This document shows, in pieces, positions 27,625-38,017 of a DNA stretch of 42,305 bases. The first letter of the stretch is position 1, and the number at the start of each line of letters is the position of its first letter. The notes below the pieces were generated by a model. That model was not told the DNA's origin and did no database searches. It was given only the letters and a program-made list of their open reading frames with translations. This DNA is from Dehalococcoidales bacterium (lineage in GTDB: Bacteria > Chloroflexota > Dehalococcoidia > Dehalococcoidales > RBG-16-60-22). The translations under genes and the position numbers were made by a program. The stretch spans positions 1 through 42,305 of the forward strand of contig JAQTQH010000006.1 of assembly GCA_028712355.1 (NCBI GenBank), read 5' to 3'.

Positions 27625-27683
27625 ACTATTTTGACCATTTACTCCCATAATAGGAGAGTCCATAAATAGAAAAACATGGTGCT

Positions 27684-28925
27684 ATGGGAAATCTTAAACT
27701 AGCCTTATTTCTTGCTTTCAAGTCAATTATTAGAGGCAATCGCTGGGCATTTATCATGATCATTCTGATGATGTCATTAAGCTTTGCCAATCTGCTAATG
27801 ACCCCTTCTATTCTATCTGGTGTGACCAATACTCTAAACCAGCAACAGATGAATACTCTTTACGGTAATATCGTCATTGATCCTCCTTCGACCGAATATT
27901 ATCTGAGCCATGCCAGTTATATTGAGAAAAAGGTGGAACAGATACCAGGGGTGAGGGGCGTCTCGTCCCATCTTGAAGGCAACGCCCTTGTTGAATATCA
28001 GTGGAAAGAGAAAGAGTCCGTATTAGATAAGGGGAAAAGCGGGACATGGTCAGTTATTGGTATTGAACCTGAACGCGAAAAGAATGTGACTACTATCCAC
28101 GAGAGTATTATTCAGGGTAGCTATCTCGATGGCAAAGACAGGGATGAAATTATCCTCGGTGTGGAAATAGCCGGCGGCGAGACTGCGCAAACCGCCGAGT
28201 TCCTGACATTACAGGGCGTGCAAGTAGGCGATAAGGTGCGGCTGACTTACCATAATGGAGTTCAACGTGAGTATCGGGTGAAAGGTATCTTTCAAGCCAA
28301 AGAGATGTTCCAAGCAGACCGATTGGCTTTTGTGACAAAGTCTGAAATGGCATCGGTCATGGGGAGAACCGTTTATAGTGACCAGTCCAGCCAGATCCTG
28401 GTCAGCACCAGTCCGGGAGCCTCTGAAGGCCAGATTATTCAAGAAATCAGCTCTCTCGGTATTGATGCTGAAGTGAGAAAATGGAGTGAGTATGGCGGCT
28501 TGGGAGGCATTGTCTCCAGCTTCGATGTTCTCACTGCATTGATCGGTACCATAGGGTTGGTGATAGCTGGTATTGTCATGTTTATCGTCATCTACATTAA
28601 TGTGATAAATAAGAGAAGGCAGATCGGTATTCTTCGAGCTATCGGCATCAAGAGGGATGTTATCATCGGCTCTTATCTCACTCAATCGATATTCTACGCA
28701 GCTCTGGGGATTGTTTTCGGCGGGCTTATATTTGGTTATGGTATCCAGCCTTATTTTGAACTTCACCCGTTGGAACTTCCTTTAGGACAGGTAAGCCTGG
28801 CAGTTCAACCATTCACGGTTAGCAGTGCGATTTTGGGGATACTGGTAGCTGCAGTTTTAGCTGGACTTGTCCCGGTAATAAGCATTACCAGACAACACAT
28901 TATTCAAGCTATATGGGGGAATTGA
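27684..28925 (+). CDS. ABC transporter permease, FtsX/MacB family
   Basis: It has the MacB/LolC layout: one N-terminal transmembrane helix (residues about 20-40), a large extracytoplasmic MacB-PCD-like domain (about 45-270), then three transmembrane helices forming the FtsX domain. The helix pair is joined by the cytoplasmic signature NKRRQIGILRAIGIKRDVI near residue 309. Such permeases do not move substrate through the bilayer but transmit force to export peptides, lipoproteins or drugs. It forms an operon with the ATPase seven bases downstream and the MarR gene upstream. No periplasmic adaptor gene is present. Confidence 0.92.
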   Translation: MGNLKLALFLAFKSIIRGNRWAFIMIILMMSLSFANLLMTPSILSGVTNTLNQQQMNTLYGNIVIDPPSTEYYLSHASYIEKKVEQIPGVRGVSSHLEGNALVEYQWKEKESVLDKGKSGTWSVIGIEPEREKNVTTIHESIIQGSYLDGKDRDEIILGVEIAGGETAQTAEFLTLQGVQVGDKVRLTYHNGVQREYRVKGIFQAKEMFQADRLAFVTKSEMASVMGRTVYSDQSSQILVSTSPGASEGQIIQEISSLGIDAEVRKWSEYGGLGGIVSSFDVLTALIGTIGLVIAGIVMFIVIYINVINKRRQIGILRAIGIKRDVIIGSYLTQSIFYAALGIVFGGLIFGYGIQPYFELHPLELPLGQVSLAVQPFTVSSAILGILVAAVLAGLVPVISITRQHIIQAIWGN

Positions 28926-28931
28926 ATCCTG

Positions 28932-29618
28932 ATGATTTTTGTAGAAAATCTGTATAAAACATACGGGCACGATTCTGCGGCAACTCACGCGCTGAAAGGC
29001 GTTGATCTAGAGGTAAAAGCCGGGGAATTCGCAGCTATAATGGGAAGAAGTGGCTCAGGCAAGTCGACTTTGCTGCATATCCTTGGCCTTCTTGATGTGC
29101 CAAATAGCGGCAGCGTTCTTATTGACCGGAAAGACGTCTTGAAGTTAACCGAGGGACAAAAAGCGAGGTTTCGGCTAGCAGAGCTCGGCTATGTTTTTCA
29201 GGAATATTCACTCCTTCCCGAGATGACGATCCTTGAGAACGTCTATATCCCGGCGGTTTGTCTGGGTAGTGAAAATGGCTACCGCAAACGAGCCGCGGAA
29301 TTACTGGAAATAGTCGGATTGGGGGAAAGGTTGAAACACTATCCCAACGAGATTTCCGGTGGAGAGCAACAGAGGGTGTCTATTGCTCGCGCCTTGATTA
29401 ACCGGCCTAAAATACTTTTCGCTGATGAACCTACTGCCAGTTTAGACATTGCTTCAGCAACAGTAGTCCTGGAACTATTCAAAAAATTGAATAAAGAGAT
29501 GGGACAAACAATATTAATGGTGACACACGAACCTGAGGATGAAAAACATGTAGATCGTGTCATCTGGCTCAAAGATGGGATTATTGATAAGGATATTAAA
29601 TCAAATATTAATCTGTAA
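28932..29618 (+). CDS. ABC transporter ATP-binding protein, MacB/LolD type
   Basis: The Walker A motif is GRSGSGKST near residue 38, the Q-loop is VFQEYSLLPEMT, the signature is ISGGEQQRVSIARAL near residue 141 and Walker B is ILFADEPTASLD. At 228 residues it is the usual size for LolD/MacB ATPases working with FtsX-type permeases, consistent with the gene immediately upstream. The H-loop histidine lies in MVTHEPED. Energises whatever the permease exports. Confidence 0.95.
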   Translation: MIFVENLYKTYGHDSAATHALKGVDLEVKAGEFAAIMGRSGSGKSTLLHILGLLDVPNSGSVLIDRKDVLKLTEGQKARFRLAELGYVFQEYSLLPEMTILENVYIPAVCLGSENGYRKRAAELLEIVGLGERLKHYPNEISGGEQQRVSIARALINRPKILFADEPTASLDIASATVVLELFKKLNKEMGQTILMVTHEPEDEKHVDRVIWLKDGIIDKDIKSNINL

Positions 29619-29626
29619 ACATAAAG

Positions 29627-29657
29627 AAGTAGCGGCGAATGGATTCGGCCCATTGAC
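29627..29657 (-). other. tRNA 3'-end-like remnant (copy 3, internal)
   Basis: On the minus strand it reads GTC, then a five-base T-stem AATGG/CCATT around the loop GCCGAAT, then CGCCGCTACTT. The stem is perfectly paired but differs in sequence from copies 1 and 2; the acceptor-like part and flanking AAGTAGCGGCG are shared. Confidence 0.45.
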
Positions 29658-29722
29658 TAAAGGTTGTGCTTCACCCATCGGCGCAGGTCACGTTTGCTGA
29701 AAAATGATTGAGGTGGCTCGTA

Positions 29723-30037
29723 ATGATCAGGAAATTAATCGATAGATTCGGTAAACTGGTAACCGCTTCGTTTTTTGTGATGGCAATTGGATTCATTGCT
29801 TTCCTTCTCACTCCTTTGCTCTATGGAATGTGGGGGATAGATTCAGACTTGCCGGGAATGGTGCTTGTTTGTATTGGACTGGCCATTTGCATCACAGGGA
29901 TGATTCGACGAAAAAAGCCGCACGGCTGGAAGTTGGCAATTTGGGTAATCCTGGCCGTTGTCTTATTGCTGCCGGCGCTGCAATTGATTGTATCCCTGAT
30001 TTACTATCTGATGACAGGTGAACCTCTGGGGAGTTAA
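29723..30037 (+). CDS. Hypothetical membrane protein, 104 aa
   Basis: The ATG at 29723 is preferred to an in-frame TTG at 29708, because AGGTGG precedes it at good spacing. Three hydrophobic spans are visible: about residues 12-35, 42-60 and 69-95. A short basic loop (RRKKPHGWK) lies between the second and third. No family was recognised. It lies between the ABC operon and the patatin gene on the same strand. Confidence 0.65.
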   Translation: MIRKLIDRFGKLVTASFFVMAIGFIAFLLTPLLYGMWGIDSDLPGMVLVCIGLAICITGMIRRKKPHGWKLAIWVILAVVLLLPALQLIVSLIYYLMTGEPLGS

Positions 30038-30181
30038 TCTAATCCAATAGAATGTTAATAAAGCGGCCAGCGAAACAGGGTATGGATAATTGACAGCCAC
30101 GCTGCACAGGGTTTCTGATGTTTATGGTCAGATTGACTCTTGATAAAGATTTGACGCAAATCAATGTCAGGAGGAGTGGTG

Positions 30182-31009
30182 TTGAGCAGAAAGAAAGTAG
30201 GACTGGTACTGGGTAGTGGCTCGGCACGAGGGCTTGCTCATATTGGTGTGTTGAGAGTCCTCAAAGAGGAAAACATCCCTGTTGATATGATTGCCGGTAC
30301 CAGTATTGGAGCGCTCGTCGGCGCTATGTACGCGCTGAGAAGGAACATTGCTCGGGTAGAAGCAATTGCTGATAACATGAAGTGGAGTCGCTTGCTCTCG
30401 CTGGTGGATTTGACCATACCAAAGACGGGGCTTATCAGAGGGCAAAGACTGCTGGCATGGGGGAGGTCGTTGATTGGTCGTGATATCCTGTTCAGCGACT
30501 TAGAGATACCCTTCGCTTGCGTTGCGACCGATATAATGGATGGGCAGGAAACAGTCATCAATGAAGGTTCAGTAACAGAAGCAGTGCGAGCCAGCATTTC
30601 TATCCCCGGTATATTTTCGCCGGCAAAACGCGGAAACAGATACTTTGTCGACGGTGGTTTGGTGAATCCGATACCAGTGAGTATTGTAAAGAATATGGGT
30701 GCTGAATTCGTTATCGCCGTGAACATTCTTCCTGACACCGGTGGTGGAGATAGGACTTATATGGTAGAGGGGAGAGGCAAGAAGGCTCTCAAGGAGCCGA
30801 GTATCATTGACATATTGATGCAATCTATCTATATTGGGTCTCGCCCACTGATTCGGACCGCCTTGAAAAGCGCTGACATAGTCATTGAACCAGATGTGAC
30901 ATACATTGGACCTAGCGAATTTCACCGCGCGTCTGAATGTATTCTTCAGGGTGCGTTAGCCGCGGCAGATTGCATTCCAAAGTTGAAACGACTGCTAGCG
31001 GTCACCTGA
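30182..31009 (+). CDS. Patatin-like phospholipase (RssA/NTE type)
   Basis: Lipid acyl hydrolase with a Ser-Asp dyad. The oxyanion motif GSGSARGLAHIGVLRVL is at the N-terminus, the nucleophile elbow is GTSIG near residue 40, and the catalytic Asp is in VDGGLVNPIP near residue 162. The TTG at 30182 (or GTG at 30179) is preferred over an ATG at 30164 because AGGAGG lies between. About 275 residues is normal for bacterial RssA-like proteins, which lack a signal peptide. The substrate is unknown; it could act in lipid turnover. Confidence 0.92.
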   Translation: MSRKKVGLVLGSGSARGLAHIGVLRVLKEENIPVDMIAGTSIGALVGAMYALRRNIARVEAIADNMKWSRLLSLVDLTIPKTGLIRGQRLLAWGRSLIGRDILFSDLEIPFACVATDIMDGQETVINEGSVTEAVRASISIPGIFSPAKRGNRYFVDGGLVNPIPVSIVKNMGAEFVIAVNILPDTGGGDRTYMVEGRGKKALKEPSIIDILMQSIYIGSRPLIRTALKSADIVIEPDVTYIGPSEFHRASECILQGALAAADCIPKLKRLLAVT

Positions 31010-31106
31010 ATTCTTGCAAGGGTGTCCTGGTCATTATAATTTGGTGGAATTCGTCAGCGAAACCAGCCAAAAGCGAACTTATCAGCGAATATAAGCTAAA
31101 TGATAA

Positions 31107-31136
31107 GTGGCGGCGACTAGATTTGAACTAGTGACC
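31107..31136 (-). other. tRNA 3'-end-like remnant (copy 2)
   Basis: On the minus strand it reads GGTC, a perfect T-arm (ACTAG, loop TTCAAAT, CTAGT), then CGCCGCCAC. The rest of a tRNA is absent. The acceptor-like strand matches the intact tRNA-Met at 31651-31725, but the T-stem differs. Confidence 0.55.
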
Positions 31137-31139
31137 AAC

Positions 31140-31170
31140 AAAAAGGTGGATGCTCTTTCGAACATCCACC
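31140..31170 (-). terminator. Intrinsic terminator of the putative structured RNA
   Basis: Minus-strand stem GGTGGATG/CATCCACC with a ten-base loop is followed by five T residues. There is no protein gene upstream on this strand other than a 14-codon frame. Confidence 0.7.
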
Positions 31171-31298
31171 TTGATTTTACTTCCCCAACCTCAACTCACT
31201 GATGGTGAACAACACCATATAGAGTCTGTTAAAACAACTCCAAACTCACATTAACGAGTCGAGTTTGAGTTCCGCCTGCCCTGTCATTAAACAGGGCG

Positions 31299-31343
31299 TT
31301 AACTCGGAAACAGCCATACTCCGTAATATTTTTGAAGTTTCAT
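31299..31343 (-). CDS. Possible 14-codon peptide in the structured RNA
   Basis: AGGGAGGT lies five bases before an ATG; the frame encodes MKLQKYYGVWLFPS and stops at TAA immediately before a hairpin. It could be a leader peptide, a small toxin or a fragment of a dead gene. Coding status is uncertain. Confidence 0.25.
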   Translation of the reverse strand: MKLQKYYGVWLFPS

Positions 31344-31539
31344 CCTGCACCTCCCTGAAGATTGCAGAATACCAACTGGGGAGGGGTGATCGTTAGGGCT
31401 TGTCCGTTAAATGAATAATACTAAAACTAAGATAACTACCTTTAGAGACCACCAAAAAGGATTAACCTAGCTTACTAAATGCTAAAATGACCTTGTAACT
31501 AACACCCTAACAATACTTCTACTCACCCCTCCTAACCCA

Positions 31540-31567
31540 ATATTAGCACTGATGTGAATATTGTCAA
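31540..31567 (-). promoter_or_regulatory. Sigma-70-type promoter for the candidate structured RNA
   Basis: TTGACA (minus strand, 31562-31567), a 16-base spacer and TAATAT (31540-31545). The expected start point near 31533 coincides with the first base of the long-range stem. Confidence 0.55.
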
Positions 31568-31650
31568 TAGTACTTTTGTCCTATGGGAAGTAAAAAACAA
31601 CAGATACGGTGACGTGAAATTTCAGAGTGGATTGTTGAGGAATGCTAAGA

Positions 31651-31725
31651 TGGTGGCGGCGCTCGGATTTGGACCGAGGACCAAGGGCTTATGAGTCCCC
31701 TGCTCTACCACTGAGCTACGCCGCC
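31651..31725 (-). tRNA. tRNA-Met (anticodon CAT)
   Basis: The minus strand folds as a cloverleaf: acceptor GGCGGCG pairs with CGCCGCC, followed by A and an encoded CCA. The D-arm is GCTCAGTGGTAGAGC, the anticodon loop is CTCATAA (anticodon at 31691-31693), and the T-arm is CTCGG, TCCAAAT, CCGAG. The fully paired acceptor end argues against an initiator. An elongator Met is most likely; a lysidine-modified tRNA-Ile2 cannot be excluded. CCA is encoded. Confidence 0.93.
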
Positions 31726-31845
31726 AACAAGTAAAATATAGCACTCCTCTGGCTGGGGCGTCAATCTGCGGCTTGCATTCCGCCGGTGGCCTGTGCTATG
31801 ATAATCATGCTACGTTAAAAGCTGAATATGTTACCGACTAGCCTT

Positions 31846-31960
31846 CTGGTGGTTAGAGCGGAGTGGTACCACCCGTTCCCATCCCGAACACGGAAGTGAA
31901 ACGCTCCAGCGCAGACGATACTGAGGGGGTAACTCCTTGTGGAAAATATGCCACTGCCAG
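31846..31960 (+). rRNA. rrf: 5S ribosomal RNA
   Basis: The conserved loop segment CCCATCCCGAACACGGAAGT and the following GAAACGCTCCAGCGC are diagnostic of 5S rRNA. The ends CTGGTGG and CCACTGCCAG pair to form the terminal helix. Length is about 115 nt. A T-rich tract (TTATTTTTT) begins a few bases after the end. No 23S or 16S gene adjoins it; the neighbours are a divergent tRNA and clpC. Confidence 0.93.
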
Positions 31961-32121
31961 GGGGCTTATTTTTTATCTGGAAACACACGCTGATTTATCA
32001 CTCGCTATCTTATCTTCCCCGGGCAATTTACAAGCTAACCCGCTTGCTTTACAACACGGGTAGTTTAGTATAATATGAAATTAGTGGTGGCAGAGGCGGA
32101 AGAACTAAAGAGGCGGGACAT

Positions 32122-34875
<2,754 letters not shown>

Positions 34876-34886
34876 CCTCAGAGTAT

Positions 34887-34916
34887 TGTTTCCAGAGTAA
34901 GTTTTATTATATAATT
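34887..34916 (+). promoter_or_regulatory. Promoter-like site before the biotin/lipoyl carrier gene
   Basis: A TTGTTT element is followed after about 18 bases by TATAAT within an AT-rich stretch just downstream of clpC. It suggests that the carrier gene and perhaps radA can be transcribed independently. Confidence 0.35.
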
Positions 34917-35017
34917 AAGTTTGTGCGGGGTAGTTGTCCGGCGGTTGCGGCTGGCTACCCTCAATAGTTTCCGAGTCTGTTATCCGTCCAGAGAATCTAA
35001 AAAAGGAGGCTCTAAAG

Positions 35018-35239
35018 TTGTCTAAGGAAGTTGTCGAAGCCCCCATCACGGGCAAAATCATTGAGGTCAAAGTGAAGGTCGGCGCTAAGGTAAAAGAAGA
35101 AGACGAAATCTGCATCCTCGAGTCCATGAAGATGGAAAATCCCATCATCGCTCCAGTAGGCGGCACCGTCACCGAAATCGCCGTCAAGGTTGACCAGGTT
35201 GTGAAGCCGGGCGATAAGATAGCTGTTATAGAGTATTAA
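35018..35239 (+). CDS. Biotin/lipoyl-domain carrier protein, 73 aa
   Basis: The TTG at 35018 follows AAAAGGAGG with eight bases spacing and removes an unconvincing upstream extension. The product is a single biotinyl/lipoyl domain: VEAPITGKIIEVKVKVGAKV, the biotinylation motif ESMKMEN, and APVGGTVTEIAVKVDQVVK. The Lys in MKM is the expected attachment site for biotin. Stand-alone carriers of this size serve acyl-CoA carboxylases or oxaloacetate/methylmalonyl-CoA decarboxylases; no partner subunits are in the window, so the enzyme is unknown. Confidence 0.9.
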   Translation: MSKEVVEAPITGKIIEVKVKVGAKVKEEDEICILESMKMENPIIAPVGGTVTEIAVKVDQVVKPGDKIAVIEY

Positions 35240-35273
35240 CCGGAGAAATAACAACTAATCGGTTACAATATGA

Positions 35274-35305
35274 GGAGGGAGTTAATTTTACTCCCTTCTT
35301 TTTGT
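35274..35305 (+). terminator. Intrinsic terminator after the carrier gene
   Basis: Stem AGGGAGT/ACTCCCT with a seven-base loop is followed by TCTTTTTG. Confidence 0.75.
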
Positions 35306-35322
35306 TTGTACGTTTAGCAAAC

Positions 35323-35394
35323 GTCAGTCCCGCGAAAGCGGGAATTCAGCAGGGGAGGGGATGTTCTGGATTCTCAGGTGAATCCCGAGAATGA
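35323..35394. repeat. Dispersed palindromic intergenic repeat, copy C
   Basis: It begins GTCAGTCCCGCGAAAGCGGG, contains TCTGGATTCTCAGGTG as in copy B, and ends near CCCGAGAATGA. It lies between a terminator and radA. Confidence 0.7.
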
Positions 35395-35454
35395 AACTAT
35401 TAAACCCAGTCTTTTCCCCTTGCTTTAGACCGTAAAATCAGGTAGAGTCAAGGC

Positions 35455-36819
35455 GTGAGTAAATCCGGGCAGAAGACCGTATTCATCTGTGGGAACTGCG
35501 GTAAAGAAAGTCTCAAGTGGTTGGGGCGCTGCCCCGATTGCCAGCAGTGGAATACCTTTTCTGAGATGACGGTCACGGCGCAGGCCACGGCAGCGAGATC
35601 TGGTACGCTCGCCAGTCTGCCCCTCGAACTGGTTCAAATCAGCACCACCGCCGCCGACCGCATCCCACTGCCCATCGGGGAGTTCAACCGGGTGCTGGGT
35701 GGGGGGCTGGTCGCCGGGTCGCTTGTCCTCATCAGCGGCGACCCCGGCATCGGTAAGTCGACGCTTTTATTGCAGGCCGCCGCCGCGCTGGCGGACGGTG
35801 CGAGTAAAGTTCTATACATATCCGGAGAGGAGACCCAGCACCAGATTAAGCTGCGCGCCGGGCGACTCGGCATCAAGGGCGAAGGACTGTTCCTGCTCGC
35901 CGAGACCAATCTCGAAGCTATTCTGGAACATCTGGAGCAAATATCGGCGCGGCTGGTGGTGATTGACTCCATCCAGACGATGTATCTGCCCGGCATCGAA
36001 TCGGGTCCCGGCAGCGTGAGCCAGGTGCGTGAATGCACCCTGCGGCTGATGCAGTGGGCGAAGGCGAACGCCGTGCCGGTTTTCCTGTCCGGGCATGTGA
36101 CCAAGGATGGTACTATCGCCGGACCGAGAGTGCTGGAGCACATTGTGGATGTTGTCCTGTATCTGGAAGGAGAACAATTCAGTGCCTACCGGCTTCTGCG
36201 CTGCGTGAAGAACCGCTTCGGCTCCACCAACGAGGTGGGCATCTTTGAGATGAAAGGGCAGGGGCTCGTCGAAGTGGACAATCCCTCGCTGGCGTTCCTT
36301 TCGCAGCGGGGAGAAGAAGCGGTGGGTTCTGCCGTGGTGCCCACGCTGGAGGGCAGCCGGCCGCTCCTGGTAGAAGTGCAGGCACTGGCGACTCCTACCA
36401 GCTTCGGCTTACCCCGCCGCACCGCCAACGGCATCGATTTTAACCGTTTGTTGCTGCTGGTGGCCGTCCTGACCCGGCGGGCAGGCTTGCGTTTAGGCAA
36501 TCAGGATATATTAGTAAATGTCGCCGGCGGACTGAAGGTGAACGAACCCGCCGCCGATTTAGGCATCGCCCTGGCGATTGCCTCCAGCTTCCGTGATACT
36601 GGCATCGACCCGCACCTGGCGGCGGTGGGGGAGGTGGGTTTGAGCGGCGAGCTGCGCGCCGTCTCCCAGCTGGAGCGCCGCGTCTCGGAAGCCGCCCGTC
36701 TGGGCTTCAAGCGCTGCCTCGTGCCGAGGGTTGGTTCAAAAATTACTGTACCTGATATTGAGCTTGTCCGCGCCGGTACGATAAGAGAGGCAATCGGAAT
36801 AGGGGTGGGCAGGGAATAA
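35455..36819 (+). CDS. radA: DNA repair protein RadA/Sms
   Basis: RadA is a RecA-like, hexameric branch-migration helicase for recombinational repair. The N-terminal zinc finger is CGNC...CPDC (residues 12-30). The ATPase domain has Walker A GDPGIGKST near residue 98, the RadA-specific KNRFG motif in CVKNRFGSTNEVG near residue 250, and a C-terminal Lon-protease-like domain (PAADLGIALAIAS, GEVGLSGELR). Length 454 is normal. The start is GTG at 35455, with the canonical N-terminus KTVFICGNCG shortly after. In Firmicutes radA follows clpC, as here except for the inserted carrier gene. Confidence 0.96.
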   Translation: MSKSGQKTVFICGNCGKESLKWLGRCPDCQQWNTFSEMTVTAQATAARSGTLASLPLELVQISTTAADRIPLPIGEFNRVLGGGLVAGSLVLISGDPGIGKSTLLLQAAAALADGASKVLYISGEETQHQIKLRAGRLGIKGEGLFLLAETNLEAILEHLEQISARLVVIDSIQTMYLPGIESGPGSVSQVRECTLRLMQWAKANAVPVFLSGHVTKDGTIAGPRVLEHIVDVVLYLEGEQFSAYRLLRCVKNRFGSTNEVGIFEMKGQGLVEVDNPSLAFLSQRGEEAVGSAVVPTLEGSRPLLVEVQALATPTSFGLPRRTANGIDFNRLLLLVAVLTRRAGLRLGNQDILVNVAGGLKVNEPAADLGIALAIASSFRDTGIDPHLAAVGEVGLSGELRAVSQLERRVSEAARLGFKRCLVPRVGSKITVPDIELVRAGTIREAIGIGVGRE

Positions 36820-36856
36820 TCATAACAAATAGAAATAAATTAAAGGAGGGTCTAAT

Positions 36857-37324
36857 ATGTTAAAAGACTTTAAAGCTTTCATCATGCGGGGGAATGTTAT
36901 AGACATGGCGGTGGGTATCATCATCGGGGCTGCCTTCGGGCCTATCGTCGGCTCGCTGGTCAAAGATATTATTATGCCGCCGATAGGGATGGCGCTGGGC
37001 AAAGTGGATTTTACCAATCTGTTTATCGTCCTGATGCAGGGCAAGGTAGCCGGTCCTTATGCGACACTGGCGGCGGCGCAGGAAGCCGGCGCCGTGTCTA
37101 TCAACTATGGTATTTTTATCAGTACCATCATCAACTTTCTGGTCGTTGCCGCGGCAGTCTTTTTCTTCATTGTGCGGCCGATTGCCAAGATGAACGCCCG
37201 GCAAAAAGCAGCCCAGCCGGCACCGGCGCCCGCCGCGCCGACCACTAAAGAATGTCCTTTTTGTTATACCCAGATTCCCATTAAAGCCAGCCGCTGCCCG
37301 AACTGCACATCCAACCTTCAATAA
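36857..37324 (+). CDS. mscL: Large-conductance mechanosensitive channel with C-terminal zinc ribbon
   Basis: MscL opens under membrane tension to release solutes on hypo-osmotic shock. The N-terminal amphipathic helix and first membrane helix are seen in [20 protein letters not shown] and the following [19 protein letters not shown]. The second helix is [18 protein letters not shown]. After a Pro/Ala linker there is an added zinc ribbon ([19 protein letters not shown]) replacing the usual plain cytoplasmic tail. ATG at 36857 follows AAAGGAGG. It is 38 bases downstream of radA and nine bases upstream of ispD. Confidence 0.95.
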   Translation: MLKDFKAFIMRGNVIDMAVGIIIGAAFGPIVGSLVKDIIMPPIGMALGKVDFTNLFIVLMQGKVAGPYATLAAAQEAGAVSINYGIFISTIINFLVVAAAVFFFIVRPIAKMNARQKAAQPAPAPAAPTTKECPFCYTQIPIKASRCPNCTSNLQ

Positions 37325-37333
37325 TAAACTACA

Positions 37334-38017
37334 ATGTGGGAAGCTCTAGTTACCGCCATTATCGTGGCGGCGGGGGAAAGCCGCCGGATGAGCGGCGTGG
37401 ACAAAATGTTCGCCACGCTCGGCGGGAAGCCGCTGCTGGCGCGCACCATCAGTGTATTCCAGGAGTCGCCGATGGTTGACCGCATTATTCTTGTCGTGCA
37501 TCAAAAGAAACTGGCAAGGTGCCGCCGGCTGGTGGCCGATGAGGGATTCAGTAAGGTCGCCGAGGTATGCCCCGGTGGTAAAAGGCGGCAGGACTCGGTG
37601 GCGGAAGGGCTCAAGCGCGCCGGTGACTGTGAATGGGTCATCATCCATGACGGCGCGCGACCCCTCGTCACGGAGAAGCTGATTGCCGACGGGCTGCAAG
37701 CCGCCCGGGCGACCGGCGCCGCCATTGCTGCCGTGCCGGTAAAAGACACGATCAAAGAGGCGGCAAAAGACTCAACTGTTATAAGAACCCTGAATCGCAA
37801 AGACCTCTGGGCGGTCCAGACGCCGCAGGTCTTCCGCTGCGACCTCATCGCAAGGGCGTACCGGCAGACTGACGGTGACGTTACCGATGACGCCGCCCTC
37901 GTGGAAAAGCTGGGTGGTAAAGTTATCCTCTACACAGGCTCTTATGCTAATATTAAAGTGACCACGCCCGATGACCTTATCGTGGCGGAAGCCCTCGGGA
38001 GCCAACGTGAAATGTAA
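37334..38017 (+). CDS. ispD: 2-C-methyl-D-erythritol 4-phosphate cytidylyltransferase
   Basis: IspD transfers CMP onto MEP in the non-mevalonate isoprenoid pathway. The nucleotide-binding N-terminus is AIIVAAGESRRMSGVDKMF, with the catalytic Arg and Lys in the GxxxRM and K positions. Further signatures are VIIHDGARPLVTEKLI near residue 100 and VQTPQVFR near residue 165. Length 227 is typical. The 3' end overlaps the ispF start by 11 bases, so the two consecutive pathway steps are coupled. Confidence 0.95.
   Translation: MWEALVTAIIVAAGESRRMSGVDKMFATLGGKPLLARTISVFQESPMVDRIILVVHQKKLARCRRLVADEGFSKVAEVCPGGKRRQDSVAEGLKRAGDCEWVIIHDGARPLVTEKLIADGLQAARATGAAIAAVPVKDTIKEAAKDSTVIRTLNRKDLWAVQTPQVFRCDLIARAYRQTDGDVTDDAALVEKLGGKVILYTGSYANIKVTTPDDLIVAEALGSQREM

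Larger units (their letters stand above)
31140..31534 (-). ncRNA. Candidate structured RNA of unknown class
   Basis: About 395 nt bounded by a promoter and an intrinsic terminator on the minus strand. At the predicted 5' end GGAGGGGTGA pairs perfectly with 31380-31389, and a second 7-bp helix (GTTAGGG/CCCTAAC, 31505-31511 with 31392-31398) nests inside, closing about 150 nt. Downstream come a good ribosome site and a 14-codon frame. A 7-bp hairpin at 31278-31297 begins one base after the stop codon, and an 11-bp bulged hairpin lies at about 31236-31271. It does not match tmRNA, T-box, cobalamin riboswitch or 6S RNA features that I know. It could be a retron- or intron-like remnant. Confidence 0.4.

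Noticed and set aside
31107-31534. tmRNA (ssrA), because a tRNA-like 3' end lies downstream of a transcript with a small ORF
   Set aside because: A terminator separates the RNA from the T-arm, no alanyl tRNA-like 5' end is present, and the peptide does not end in a degradation tag such as ALAA.
31291-31567. T-box or cobalamin riboswitch in the gene-free region
   Set aside because: No T-box consensus or cobalamin-box sequence is seen, and no regulated protein gene follows on that strand.
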